In this document: positions 46,318 through 58,260 of the stretch, in pieces
Numbering within the stretch: the stretch's first letter is position 1
Layout: the number at the start of each line of letters is the position of its first letter
Notes under the pieces: generated by a model
The model's input: the letters and a program-made list of their open reading frames with translations, nothing else
Database searches by the model: none
Told to the model about the DNA's origin: nothing
Made by a program: the position numbers and the translations under genes
Assembly (NCBI GenBank): GCA_947311845.1
Contig: CAMZMU010000059.1
Coordinates: 55,910,617 to 55,974,616, forward strand
From: Poa pratensis
Taxonomy: Eukaryota > Streptophyta > Magnoliopsida > Poales > Poaceae
Direction of reading: 5' to 3'
Length of the DNA: 64,000 bases

Positions 46318-47471
46318 CAGGGCCGGTCCTAAGATTTTGGGGGCCCGGGGCGAAACTATAACTTGTGACCCTTAATATAGACATCTAAAAATATATATGT
46401 AAAAAAACATGTTGTCAATATCTTGTAAATACATTTAAAATAGTACGCATATCAGATAATTTATACGTGTTACCTTAAAATTTTCTTCTAACATTTCTCG
46501 ATGCAAAGTCACTTATAATAGGGTTGATGTTAATGTCGTCCAATAATTGTTTCTCGATGTGTAATGTCGCCAAACTATTTCACTTCTGTTGAATCATTCC
46601 GGACCTCAAATAGTTCTTCAATAATTTTAACTTAGAAAAGCTTCTTTATGTGATAGTTTCGTCAATATCTTCTCATTTGTTTGTTGCTCTTCCTCCGGGT
46701 CAACTATCTACCCATCATTTGGGTTTATCGAAACACCGGTATTACTTTTAAAAACTTCTGAATATCACCTTTCCGTGATTTTATCAAGTCGTCAACACGC
46801 TTTGCTCTTTTCCTTTTTCCGGCACCAGATTCATATGTTCTGAACATGCACAATGCTGGAAAAAATATATCAAATGTTGAAAATAAATAATACCGACAGA
46901 GAGTGGTTAGGGAATCGGAACATACTACTATATGTCTATATACCTCAACCTTAGATGGTCGGCGCGCAAGTGAAGACATAAAAGAAAAGACCCAAATCGA
47001 CGTGGCGTGTTCTCGCGATCGAGGGCCCCGGAAGTTGAAATCACCGAGGCGACTAACTGATTGATACTTCCTGCGATGAGAGAATGATTGAGAGATCGAT
47101 GAGGGAGATCGAGAGAAAGATGGAGTGAGGGCGTATGGATCAGTACCTCACGTCGTCGAGGGAGATTGAGAGAGCGCTGAGCGCTTGAACGGCGGCTGCT
47201 GTGATCAGTATCGGCGACGGCGATCACAGCTGATGCGATGGAATAGGTACAAGAAGATCGGAGCTGATTGAATCGATCGATCGGTGGATGTAGCGAATCG
47301 CTAAATTCCTCGCGTCCAACCCCTTGCCTCCATGGCCACGACCACCACACAGCCCATTAGCCTAAAGCTTTTTTTCTGCTGGGTTGACAATACATAGGTA
47401 TATACGTAGCATACACGGGTTGGGGCCCTGGGGCGGCCGCACACCCTGACCCTCCACCAGGGACGGCCCTG
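46318..47471 (-). mobile_element. hAT element derivative with transposase remnants
   Basis: The left end CAGGGCCGGTCCTAAG mirrors the right end, whose complement is CAGGGCCGTCCCTGG. ACTGGAAA flanks at 46310-46317 and 47472-47479, an 8-bp duplication. On the minus strand, 46825-46725 encodes KRKRAKRVDDLIKS, like a hAT transposase N-terminus. 46570-46490 encodes IEKQLLDDININPIISDFAS, like the C-terminal dimerisation domain. The catalytic middle is missing, so it is non-autonomous. Confidence 0.85.
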
Positions 47472-47761
47472 ACTGGAAAACAAATTGTTACTAGAGAAGC
47501 AAAAGAACCGTGAGTGTCGTTTTGTCTCCCCGGCAGACCTACTCTTGCCCGAATAAAAAGTACAAATAGTAAAACATGTTTTATAAATCTGAAAATAAAT
47601 TGGTGATGAACATATACAATTATTCTAAATATGTATCAAATTTAGTAACAAAATGACGTGTGGTGCGGAAAAAAGTGCTCTATTTTTTTAATGTTTTTGC
47701 GGAGTGCAACACAAATGCCATTTCACTAGGAAATTTGGCACATATGTAAAACAGTCACTAA

Positions 47762-48043
47762 GACTAATCATAGTGGGAGTAACTTCACTAGTAACATAGA
47801 TGCCACCTAAGCAAAAAATCATATGTGGCATGTAATTAATGAGGAGAGATGCAAATAGAGTAACTTAGCTAGTTACTTGTAACACTAGTAACATCACACT
47901 TTTCAAGAAAAATGAGTCTATAGAGTAATAAATGAGACCATATATGACACCACCTCTTTGTTACTTTGCACTATGAGGATAGTAACATAGTCTAGTAATA
48001 TGTGTATGTTACTAGTTGAATTTACTCCCCACTATGGCTAGTC
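47762..48043. mobile_element. Tourist MITE (PIF/Harbinger)
   Basis: It starts GACTAATCATAGTGGGAGTA and ends in the complement of GACTAGCCATAGTGGGGAGT. TAA flanks both sides (47759-47761, 48044-48046). It is 282 bp. Confidence 0.92.
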
Positions 48044-48533
48044 TAATGTTTTTCAGAGTTTTTTATTTATTACATTTTTCATTCGTACATGAGCATATGA
48101 GAATGGGAAGCCATTGTGAATCTCCGGTGGATTTGCCTTGAAAATTGTTTCGAGATATTGCCTTGAAAAAAAAGGGAAAATTGCACCGTAAAAACAGGGC
48201 ATGTGACACTGACACACGAATAAAATAAGCATAGCCACGTGCTGCGTCGCAGCCAAGGCTTTCTGTCTCCCATTTGATTCTCTTAAACTTCCACCTGGAG
48301 CGGAGCAGCACACCACCTGTTCGTCTAGACGCGGACACCATGCACGGCGCCACGCACGCTCGATTCCAAACTCCGCCTACGCGCATCCATCTCCGCTCCA
48401 AATCCCACCACATTTACTCTCGATCACGGCAGTTTCTCGTCTACTTACGTCGCATTCTCAGCGGTCGCCGCCTGACTCGTTGACAAAACCGGAAACTCTG
48501 CTAGCAGCCAACTTTCGTTTAGGTGCGGCGGCC

Positions 48534-49502
48534 ATGGCGAAGCTGGCGACGGCGAGGGAGGCGCGCCTTCTTTTGGGTGAGCTAAATGTGACACCATAGT
48601 GTTTATTCTAACTTTCAGCTTGTAATTTAATTGTACAAACAACATGTAGCATTACGGCCCCGCGCTGACCGTGCGGAGGTGGGAGTACATCAACGCCGGA
48701 GCGTACGTCTTCGCGACCCTGCTCCTCTCCGCGGCGCTCGCGGCGCTGTGCGCGTCTTCGTCCGACGGTAGCGGCGGCAGTGCAGCGGGGCTCGTGGTGG
48801 CCGCCGCGGCGCTCGTGATCGTGGCGGCCGTGAACGCGCACGATCTGGGGGCGCACCTCGCCGGCCTGGACTGCCGCGTGGGGCTCGTCCGGTTCGACCC
48901 CCAGCTCGGCCTTGTCGAGCTCCTCGTCCCCGCGCTCAACATGGCCGGCTGCGTCCTCGCCGTCGTCGGTGTGGCGTTCCTGCTCGCCCAGGTTCGTGTC
49001 GGCATAGTCTTCCCAACCAGTTAGACATAGACACGGCGATACCGCGCCGGCCGCTCACTGCTCCGCGTGTGTTGTTTTCCAGGGCGACGGGGGAGAGCGG
49101 CACGCGGCGAACATGCTGCTCGCCGGCGCGCTGATGTGGCTGCTGGGCTCCGCGCTCAACTCCTGCCAGGTGTACCAGCGCGCCGACGGCCGCGCGCAGC
49201 TGCTGCAGTCCAGCGTCCAGGTCCCCGTCCTCGTCGGCAGCCTCCTCTTCCTCGTCGCCGCCTTCCTCAACCGCCGCCGTGCCCGCGAGCCGTTTGAGAG
49301 GTGGTCGATGTGCCTCTGCGGCAGCGTTCTGTGGTTGGTCGGCGCCTTGTTCAACGTGATAAAGGTGTTCGTGATGCACCAGAGCGGCGCGCCGCGGCTA
49401 GAGAAGCTCCGAGGTGGCGCGCAGGAGTGGCTCAGCCGTGACCGCGAGGGACGCGTGCCGCTCGTCTGGAGGTCGGCGGCGCCCCCCACCGAGCTGCGTT
49501 GA
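48534..49502 (+). CDS. Four-helix plant membrane protein, function unknown
   Basis: The two main exons, 48650-48991 and 49083-49502, join in frame. They encode HYGPALTVRRWEYINAGAYV, four or more hydrophobic helices (around ATLLLSAALAAL, LVVAAAALVIVAAVN, LLVPALNMAGCVLAVVGVA, and AALMWLLG/VLVGSLLFLVAA), then a cytosolic tail ending PPTELR. A short first exon starting MAKLATAREARLLL at 48534 is likely, with donor GGTGAGC at 48577. By my reading its phase misses the second exon by one base. The start may therefore differ, or the gene may be damaged. I recognise a plant-type small membrane protein but cannot name the family. The coding region is GC-rich and contains no TE insertion. Confidence 0.75.
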
Positions 49503-49783
49503 CCGACGATCGATGAGCAAAGCCGGCGCAGAGCAAATGTGTAAACCTGCTGTAAAGAACGTGAATTTCCCGTTCAACAAAAAACGTGAATTTCGTAGAG
49601 GGCAAAGACCCAATAAATTGTACTGTGATAGTAGTCAACTGCGAGTCGCATTGGCAACCGCGGATCAATACGTAGCCTTCCATTCAACAGGAAAGCAAAG
49701 ACGGTGGCGCTCCGGCGGCGAGCAGGATTATTGAAACATGCGGCGACCGATCCAGGATTTCAGTATTTGGGGTTCGCTGGGAC
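49503..49783. other. 3' flank of the membrane protein gene
   Basis: It is likely 3' UTR. Nothing else is seen before the copia element. Confidence 0.45.
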
Positions 49784-52694
49784 TGTTATAAACAACGTCA
49801 AAGAAACGACGAATAAAGTGGAAGATCAACCAACGAGGACACGAGATTTAACGTGGAAAACCTCTTCAATAATGAAGGAGAAAAACCACGTGTGATAGCC
49901 AGCAATAATTCACTATATCGGGTAAGGTTAAAACGTCGAAAATTTACAACACGCGACTTATCCCAACCGGCGGCTTATAAGATGTATATATGTTGGTAAA
50001 ATCCTAAATCGGTTGCAGTCCGACTCGGCAACGATGCGTATTGTACGAAGCTTCCGGCAACGGGCCTCCGCTTCGTTTTAAAGTTATCCTTTATCTTTAT
50101 ATGAATTTGGATCACATCAAAATAACACTCCAGAACGAGAAACTTCACCCAGAAACAACAAAGAAAACACTTTCGACGCTAAATAGCCACTTGGGCTAAA
50201 CAGTGATACCAACTAAGTCTCAGCAAAGCTCAAACTTAGCAACAGGAACTGGCTTTGTCATCATATCAGCAGGATTATCATGAGTGCTTATCTTGCATAC
50301 CTTCAGCTTACCTTGTGCAATAACATCACACACATAATGATATTTGACGTCAATGTATTTTGTTCTCTCATGGAACCTAAACCCTAAACCCTAAACATAT
50401 GATCCTTTAGCACTCTGACTATCACAAAACAGGTTAATGCAAGTATCATCTCCACAAAGCTCAGCAATCAAATCTTTCAGCCAAACCGATTCTTTACATG
50501 CTTCATCAATAGTCATGTACTCTGCTTCAGCGGTAGACTGGGCAACAACGGATTGCAACGTTGGCCTACAACTCACGGCACAACCACCAAGCTTGAACAC
50601 ATAACCTGTGAGGGATCTCCTCTTATCCAAATTGGCAGCAAAATCTGAATCCACATAGCCTGCAAGTTCCTCATCAGTCTTGCCGAACTTCAGGCAAACA
50701 TTGGATGTGCCATGAAGGTACCTGAAAATCCACTGAGTAGATTTCCAATGTTCTTTATCAGGATTAGCCGTGTATCTACTAATCAAACTCATAGCATATG
50801 ATAAATTGGGACGGGAGCAAACCATGGCATACATTAAAGAACCAACATCACTAGAATATGGAACTCTTGACATGTACTCAAAATCCTCATCCGTACTAGG
50901 ACATTGTAAAGCTGACAATTTAAAATGTGAACAATAGGAGTACTAACAGATTTTGCATCATGCATGTTAAAACGATGATGAACTTTCTTAATGTAATTTT
51001 GCTGACTAAGAAACAACAAACCAGAATTTCTGTCACGGGTAATCTCCATACCTAGAATTTTCTTAGCAGCACCAAGATCCTTCATCTCAAACTCACTACT
51101 CAACAATTTCTTTAACGTAGTGATTTCTTTCTTGCTCTCGAAGCAATCAACATATCATCAACACATAACAGTAAGTATATAGGTGATCCATTAACAAACT
51201 TAATGTACAACCAACTATCAAATTCACACATCTTAAAGCCATGCGACAACATAAACGAATCAAACCTTTTATACCAGTGTCGAGGAGATTGTTTCAAACC
51301 GTATAAGGACCTTTTCAACTTACAAATAAGATCCTCCTTACCAGGTACTATGAACCCTTCTGGCTGGTCCATGTATATCTCCTCCTCGAGCTCTCCATGC
51401 AGAAACGCATTCTTTACATCTAACTGCTCAAACTCAAGATCATGCATAGCAACAATACCAAAAAATGTACGAATTGAACTATGCTTTACAACTGAAGAGA
51501 AAAAATCATTATAATCAACACCTGGAATTTGACTGAAACCTTTTGCAACTAACCTTGCCTTAAACTTCGGAGGCTCACTAGGAGATAAACCCTCCTTTCT
51601 CTTGAAGATCCACTTACAGCGGACAACTTTCTTTTGCTTAGGCAAGCGCACAACATCCCACGTGTCATTCTTCTCAAGTGATTGCATCTCTTCTTGCATA
51701 GCGGAAATCCACTTCTCGCGGTCACCCGAACCAACAGATTCAGTACATGTGGAAGGCTCATAGTTGTTCTCCACCTGTCCAGCACAACTAAAAGCATAAT
51801 GAACTATATCACATTCCTCAATTAAATGTGGTCGAGGACCACAATTTCTCTTTTGTCTACCAGCAGCGATAGACTGATGTTGCTGCTGCAAAACAGGTGG
51901 TGAGTTCTGAACATTATCATTATCAGAATCGGAATCATCTGTAGTAGCACCATCATTGTCAACAGTGACATTTTTTTTCAACTGAGTGCTCCACCTCGAC
52001 ACGAACCTGTTGTTCTTCCTCATCAGAACTATCTGTCAAAACATCTGAGGACAACTTATCAAAGTACATAACAGATTCATTGAAAACAACACTCCTGCTC
52101 ATAAAGCCTTGTTACTTTCGGGATTCCATAACTTATATATATCCTTTCACTCCCGAACCATAACCAATGAACACACACTTAACAGCTATCGGCTCTAACT
52201 TTCCATTATCAACATGAGCCTAAGCAGTGCAACCGAAAACTTTAAACTGTGAGTAATTAGCAGGAGTACCTGACCATACCTCGATGGGAGTTTTCTTGTC
52301 AAGGGGAATAGATGGTGACCTGTTTATCAAGTAACATGCGGTGGCAGCCATCTTAGCCCAAAAACGCTTACTCATGCGAGCGTTGGAGATCATGCAGCGA
52401 GCCTTGGAGATGATGGTCCTGTTCATCCGCTCCGCTACACCATTCTGCTGAGGTGTGTACGGGATGGTGAGTTGTCTGACAATGCCTTCCTTTCTGCAAA
52501 AATCATTAAAGGCATTCGAACAAAATTCGCCACCATTGTCAGTACGAAGTAATTTCACCTTCCTTTATGTTTGTCTTTCTATCATAGCTTTCCACTCTTT
52601 AAAAGCAGCAAACGCATCCTCCGGCGACGGGCCTCCACTTCGCTTCGAAGTTAGCTTTTATCTTTATATGAATTTGGATCACATCAAAATAACA
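49784..52694 (-). mobile_element. Ty1/copia element, internally deleted and decayed
   Basis: The minus-strand 3' LTR is 49784-50127 (TGTTATTTTG...TTTATAACA). The 5' LTR survives only as 52617-52694 and is joined straight to integrase, so gag, protease and the integrase start are deleted. Integrase (52612-52220) has TDNGGEF and NGVAERMNRTI. RT (about 51730-50950) has ARLVAKGFSQIPGVDYNDFF, LYGLKQSPRHWY and CVDDMLI. RNase H (50918-50391) has VDSDFAANLDKRRSLTGYVF and STAEAEYM. Frameshifts and stops break the frame. The flanks GGGAC/GTGAC may be a decayed 5-bp target duplication. Confidence 0.92.
50376..50396. repeat. Plant telomere-like repeat inside copia RNase H
   Basis: Three CCCTAAA-type units (TTTAGGG on the minus strand) cover 21 bp. 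They lie between RNase H sequence ending near SQSAK and the family's HERTKYIDV string, which resumes right after. The repeat is therefore an insertion within the copia ORF. Confidence 0.8.
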
Positions 52695-52734
52695 GTGACA
52701 AACATTTGAAATCTAATTTTTTTAGAGACACAAA

Positions 52735-52985
52735 TACAAGATCTCATCACTTGGATATTTGGAAGGAACAAAATGTCAGGGTCTTCAATAACAAATTCGC
52801 CCGTGCCTTGCATACTCCAAAAAATTAAGAGCGAAGGCCGTGATTGGATTATAGTGGGTGCCAAACATCTTGCGGAAATAATCAGTTGATGTAACATCTT
52901 TTATGTTTTTTTTTGTTTAGTCCCACCACTCTTTGCTCCTCCTATATCAATATAAAAGGCAAAACTTTTACCACGTTTCATTTTT
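52735..52985 (+). mobile_element. LINE 3' end fragment
   Basis: Plus-strand codons read DIWKEQNVRVFNNKFARA, the usual end of plant LINE ORF2 (W-x-x-WKERNARVF type), with frame breaks, then a short tail. No target duplication is resolved. Confidence 0.55.
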
Positions 52986-53099
52986 TGGTGAAACTGCAAC
53001 TTCCAGGATTTTTATAAGATAAATTATACCATTAAGTTGTACTTTTAGGGCTCATTTGGTTCTTGGGGATTTATTTTTTCGAAATGGAGGGTGTATTCC

Positions 53100-55403
53100 T
53101 TTAGGGATTTTTTGCTACATTGGTTACTTGATTTGCAGAGCTGAATCTTTTGGAACTTGTTTTTTAAAAATTATGTTGCACTATACATCACATGAGAAGT
53201 TTCCATCAATTCTACCATCCTTGACAGATTACTGTGTTTTCTCTATAATTGCACTATCTTAATTGAACTTGTTTTATAAGAATTATGCTGCACTATACAT
53301 TATATGAGAAGTTTCTCATCAATTCTAGCATCCTTGACAGATTGCTCTGTTTTTTCTACAATTGCACTATCTTATTATAATTTTTTTATAAGAATTATGT
53401 TGCACTATACATTACATGAGAAGTTTCCCATCAATTCTAGCATCATTGATAGATGACTGTTTTTTTCTATAGTTGCAGTATACATTACTTGTTTTATAAG
53501 AATTATGTTGCACTATACATTACATGTTAGAGTTCATGCATTTCCTTACATCCTATTTTTGCTAACTAATTACGTCTTCTCATGTAATACTAGATCTTGG
53601 TCTATTTATGCAAGATGTGAATTTAGGAAGAGAAGGAGCTCAATATGCAGCAGATTTTCTTGCGGGGTGGGGGGTTATGTTTAACTAACCTTCACTACTT
53701 AAGAATGTGATGCTTACCTTCGCCATAATGATCTCGGAGGCGATGCGGTTTCAGCCCATCGGAGATCTTATCAAGCAAAATTGGGAGCAGAACTCAGTCG
53801 TCCTTACAAAGGAAATGTGCAACCTGGTTTTTGTCTGGCAAGATCTATCTAGAGTATGGTGTCGTGCGGACCAGACAACCGGATGATCCAGCATGGAAGA
53901 GAGCCGTCGAGAGGTTGTGGAAGGCCACCATAAACATCAGGGATGTTGTTCTCATAGACTTATACTAAACTCATTTACTTCTTTACATCTTATTTGTCAA
54001 TAAATCTATATTAGTTGTTTCCATTGATACCAGATTTAGCATACAACTTTAAAAACTACCTTTTATTGCACCTACACATTAGTGAGTCCACATGTTCTAT
54101 AATAAGAATTCCTTCAATATTTCCAAGGAAACAGTAGTTTATCAACTTTAAAAAATTCTATTATGAATTTGTTACGAGTGGATTTGTTGAATTAGTTCAC
54201 CTACACGCTTAAGTTAGGATTCACTTTTGACTCTGCGTTATTGATTCTCCTGTGATTATTTCAAATCCAATATTATGCAATAATATGACTTCAAAATGCA
54301 TTATAATATAATTCAAAATGTTTATCTTATGAGTGCAACCCTGCTAAAACATAACTATACTAATATTGGTGAATCTTGAGTTATTTTAAAGGTTGGTTTG
54401 AGACATTCCATACTATGAGATCAAGCAACGGATGAAATTTCTATATGACAAGATCAAATTAATGTATGGAATAATAGGTATGATCACTTAGATGTACCGT
54501 AATGCGTTTATTTATGGTGTTTGTTGAAATACGTACCTCGGTGGATTATTTACTATATATGAGCTTAAAAACATCCTAATGGAGTATTGTATTTGCGTAT
54601 TATCTAGCCTTTTCCAATCTAACATGATTTACAAGATTTATTTAAATATTTGTAAATTCTAGTTGCATTAGTTGGTTTTCATCGGATTTCCTTATCCTCT
54701 TTGTTCGTTGGTGTGTCTTTTCTTTTTTCCTCCACGTCTAAAAATTCACTAAAGTTTTTCAGTATATATAATATTTAATTGATATGAGTTATGTTACCAT
54801 GTCAAGTAACAAACATGTTTTTAACAAGGATGCAATAAAGTTAAATTTCACAGTAAGTAAGAAATCTTCTTTCCTCAATACACGACTAGATGATAGATAT
54901 GTCTTTCATCAAAGAGATAAATCAAACCAATCACCTAATTAAGCACCCTACTACATTGGGCCGAATTCACTTGCTAATTGACAAAGTGATTAAGAAAATA
55001 GCTTCTCTAGTTTACCAAGCTAAATGCCAAGTATGTAGGTGCGCGCGTTTCTGTGATCTCCAGGTACAGATGGTAAGTATGTGTTACGTCGAGTGAGATT
55101 CAATCGTAAAGTTTAAGAAAACAGTTAGAAACTAAATTAGCATCCGACAAGGGCTATAAATAAATCATTATATTGTTGACATGTGACACAATTCAACCCG
55201 TAGAGTGCCACAGGCTTTGGTACAAAATTTTAGCAAAACAGTTTTGATAAAAGACGTTTTGTTACTCCCTCCTTTTCACAATAAAAGACGTTTTGATAAA
55301 CTAAAACAGTTTAGCAAAACGTTTTATATTGTGTAACAAAGGTAGTATCTATTTAACCACGAACAACCTATCCATCCTCATTTTGTAAAATCAAAGTCGT
55401 AAT
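53100..55403 (+). repeat. Segmental duplication, copy 2
   Basis: This is the partner of 43153-45762 in the same orientation, about 10 kb downstream. It has the same minisatellite (about 53160-53540) and the same A/T-rich 3' part. It lacks the ~540 bp that carry the RIP-like N-terminal half in copy 1. It has ~320 bp of RIP-like C-terminal half that copy 1 lacks. Confidence 0.88.
53593..53886 (+). pseudogene. Ribosome-inactivating-protein-like gene, C-terminal half
   Basis: One frame runs from 53593 to the stop at 53884-53886 with a single internal TAA at 53686-53688. It encodes MISEAMRFQPIGDLI, the RIP active-site helix with Glu and Arg in the EAxR arrangement. FVWQDLSRV follows at the position of the family's conserved Trp-x-x-Leu-Ser. 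No N-terminal half precedes it in this copy; the upstream DNA jumps directly from the minisatellite flank. It is therefore a fragment and cannot make a complete enzyme. Confidence 0.7.
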
Positions 55404-57202
55404 CCATCACCCAACTTGTTTTGAAAATGCGACTTTACAATATGAATAGCCGAGAAAACTCGATCAGATGATGTTGTTGCCACCGTTAAGGTAAACACAA
55501 ATGTAAGGATGTAATACATCAATGAAAAGATCACATGTTGCAGCCTCCTCCGTAACACCCATACGCCAACTTGGATTTACAGTCAATTCGTGAAGCAATC
55601 GACAACCGGTTGGTCGATGTTACTAGGACGGCGTCGAGTAGTGAAGGCAAGTGGTGGCAGATGCTCTGACACTGACGTGGGTATACGCTTCCAACTGCGG
55701 GTATACCTGGTGCATTCCAACTTGCAGTGCGCTAGGTGGCCCACATATGGCCCATGAGGAAGGCCCAACATGGAAGCCCCATCTTCCAAGGATTACCTCC
55801 CAAGACATGCGTAGTCCATGGCGGTTAGGCTTTCCTTAGTTGTACACCTAATCGGATGCGAACTCCCGGGACTCAGCCTACTATATAAAGGTTAGGAGGG
55901 CCGCCGATCTAGGGTACGCATTATTCCAGACACCAAAACCTAGCGAGATCGCATCTCGCTGGGACTTCCATTGTAACACCTTTGAGATCAATAACCAGAC
56001 AAGTAGGAAGTAGGATATTACCCTCCGGGAGCCTGAACCTGAGTAAATCCTTACTTATCAGCCGACGAACTCACCAGCGTCATCTTCTCCCTCTCATACG
56101 AAACCTAGGTACCTAACCATGAGATTTGCCGTGTTAACCCCACGTCAGACACCAAGATACGTCCACGGTGTGATGGTTGTGGCTAGGGTTCTAGATCCAA
56201 AGAGAAATAGGATCGGGTGAGATGAGTTTTCTTTAAGGAGAGTGGGATGAGCTTGGGGAGGAAGAAGAGAAGCACGGACACGACATTGATATCTTTCACT
56301 TGCAGCTTCTTAGCGTTTCACGAGAAAATTCCTTATTTGAAACTCCCTTAAAATGAGATTCCTTATTTTTACACCGAAGAAAATTGTCTTCCCTATATGA
56401 CATCTCCTCAAAACTTATTTTCTTATGTGACATTGTCGTTGGTTCTGTTAGACTATTCCGTCAAAGTTTTTTCGGGCAAACAAAATTACCCTGGTCCCTA
56501 TCCCATCGAGTGGAACCAAATCGAACCAAAGAAACCAGACGACCGAACCGTGGCCATCTCTTGTCTTCTCGTCCCTGGCTCCCTGCCTTTGTCGTCAGAG
56601 CAAGCACGGCCGTCGTGTGGGTCGGGGCTGCCGTGCTCGTCCCCAAGATGCTTTTTTTTGAATTTTTCCACGTATATTAAACCAGCAAAGAGTACACGAT
56701 TACATCGATTACAAAAACAAAACTAAAAGAGACTAGCAAATCTATGAGATCTTCAAGCCCTTTCTTCATCCATGACACAATCTTGTACTTTTCTGATGGC
56801 AGCCGTAGAACAACGCCGAAACCAACAACCCACAGACCTGTGAATATCACCGAAGGTTCTCCCTTTTAATTTTGAGCCGCATTTTTATCAAGCTTGATGT
56901 ATGATCATTAGGGAAAATCGATGCCCCCAACAATGAGAACGTATAACCAACAACCGATCGACACCAAGTTGTATCGGCCGACTCAGTTGACAGATCGGAA
57001 ATGGATTACCGCTCCGTTGCTAGGAATACACGAAACTGAAAATGTCATAACCTTGTACGAATCGTCAGGTCCTACCTACCTAGCTTGGATCGATGTACAA
57101 CCGATATATACGCAGGGATGGATCGAGTCGCCTTCCTAACAAAACGGCCTACTTGATCGTCTTCTTCCTCGATCTGATCTCTCTCAAAAAACCGCCGTTG
57201 GC
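55404..57202. other. Repeat-derived spacer, including an LTR-like fragment
   Basis: 55860-56160 looks like LTR DNA: TATATAAAGG (about 55882), a 'gtagggtacgcattattcc'-style leader, TATTACCCTCCGGGAGCCTG, and an end near CCCCACGTCAGACA. The ends are not fixed. 56650-56850 resembles the antisense of a LINE 3' tail (TTTTTTTTGAATTTTTCC). 56160-56650 and 56850-57202 show no gene. The promoter of the F-box remnant should lie in the last part. Confidence 0.4.
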
Positions 57203-57751
57203 GTGGACATGGACATGGAGCACACGGAACTGCTGGAGGACATACTCCACCGCCTACCTCCGGGCGCCCTCGCCGTGTCCCGCTCGGTGTGCAAGGCGTG
57301 GCGCGCCACCGTGGACATCCTCCTTCTGCTGCGCGCAGACCTACTCCCAATCTCCGTCGACGCCGTCATCTTTGAGGTGGACCACCTAGCCGCCCCGAAG
57401 CTCTTCGCCCGCCGCTCCACCACGCGCTACATAACCAGCAGGCTAGACTACGTCGAGGCACGTCCGAGCTAGCTACCGCGACCTCGCCGGAGGGATCGAT
57501 CAGGGACTACTGCAATGGCCTCTTCTTGATTCTGGACAACAAGGTGGTCAATCCGGCCACCCGACAGTGGGCGTCGTTCCCCCGGCTGCCGTGCGTGTGC
57601 GTGTTTCTGATGAGGTGCGGACGCTGCTACCATAGCAACCGCTACCTCGTCTACGACCCGACCGTTTCGCCACATTACCTGGTGTTTTTGATCCCTCGTA
57701 TTCCCCAAGATGTACCTGCATCAGACGTGGAGTGTCCACCTTCGCTGTATG
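57203..57751 (+). pseudogene. F-box gene remnant cut by a gypsy insertion
   Basis: 57203-57472 encodes an F-box (LLEDILHRLPPGALAVSRSV, then CKAWRATVD). After a stop, other frames continue: ASYRDLAGG (about 57465-57494), then SIRDYCNGLFLILDNKVVNP and ATRQWASFPRLP, typical of F-box-associated interaction domains. At least two frameshifts separate these pieces. Coding similarity ends at 57751, exactly where the gypsy LTR begins, so the C-terminal half is lost. It was once an SCF substrate receptor and is now a pseudogene. Confidence 0.78.
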
Positions 57752-58260
57752 TGTCGTGGGTTTGTCACGTCAGGTGTCATGATGACTTCGTAGGTGTGGG
57801 ATTATGCGAGTCAAGCATCTCCGAGCTTGGGATCGCAGGAACAAAGATCAACACAGATTTACCCAGGTTCGGCCCCCTCAATGTGAGGTAAAAGACCTAC
57901 TTCCTGCCTACCCTAGATTGGTATTGATATGATAATCGAGGTGTTACAATGGAGGCGATCCGATCTGGTACTCGCCGTATGAGCTAGGGTTTAGGGCTTG
58001 ATAGCTTGACCCCTCTAAGTCCTGCGAGTCCTCTTTATATACACAGAGGCTCGCTAGGTTACAAAGGAAACTTCCCCCATAAGGAATACGTCCACAGAGG
58101 CCTACTCGGAGACTACTTGGTCTTCACGTCCTCCGGGATATGTCTTCTAGATCTTTCCCCTTATGGCGGTTCAATATTGGGCTTGCTCCCAAGTGGGCCT
58201 TTGTCCGTGCGAGTAAGTCGCACTGGGCCGCGGGTTAATCCAGAAAGTATTCCCCCGACA
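57752..58260 (-). repeat. 3' LTR of the gypsy element
   Basis: On the minus strand it runs TGTCGGGGGAATAC to CCACGACA, 509 bp with TG...CA ends. It contains the stretch GGTTCGGCCCCCTCAATGTG (plus strand) common in Triticeae gypsy LTRs. The polypurine tract lies just before it, at about 58261-58275. Confidence 0.82.

Noticed and set aside
55583..55840. Overlapping short ORFs on both strands
   Set aside because: The surrounding sequence looks like LTR/repeat DNA and the ORFs have no domain.
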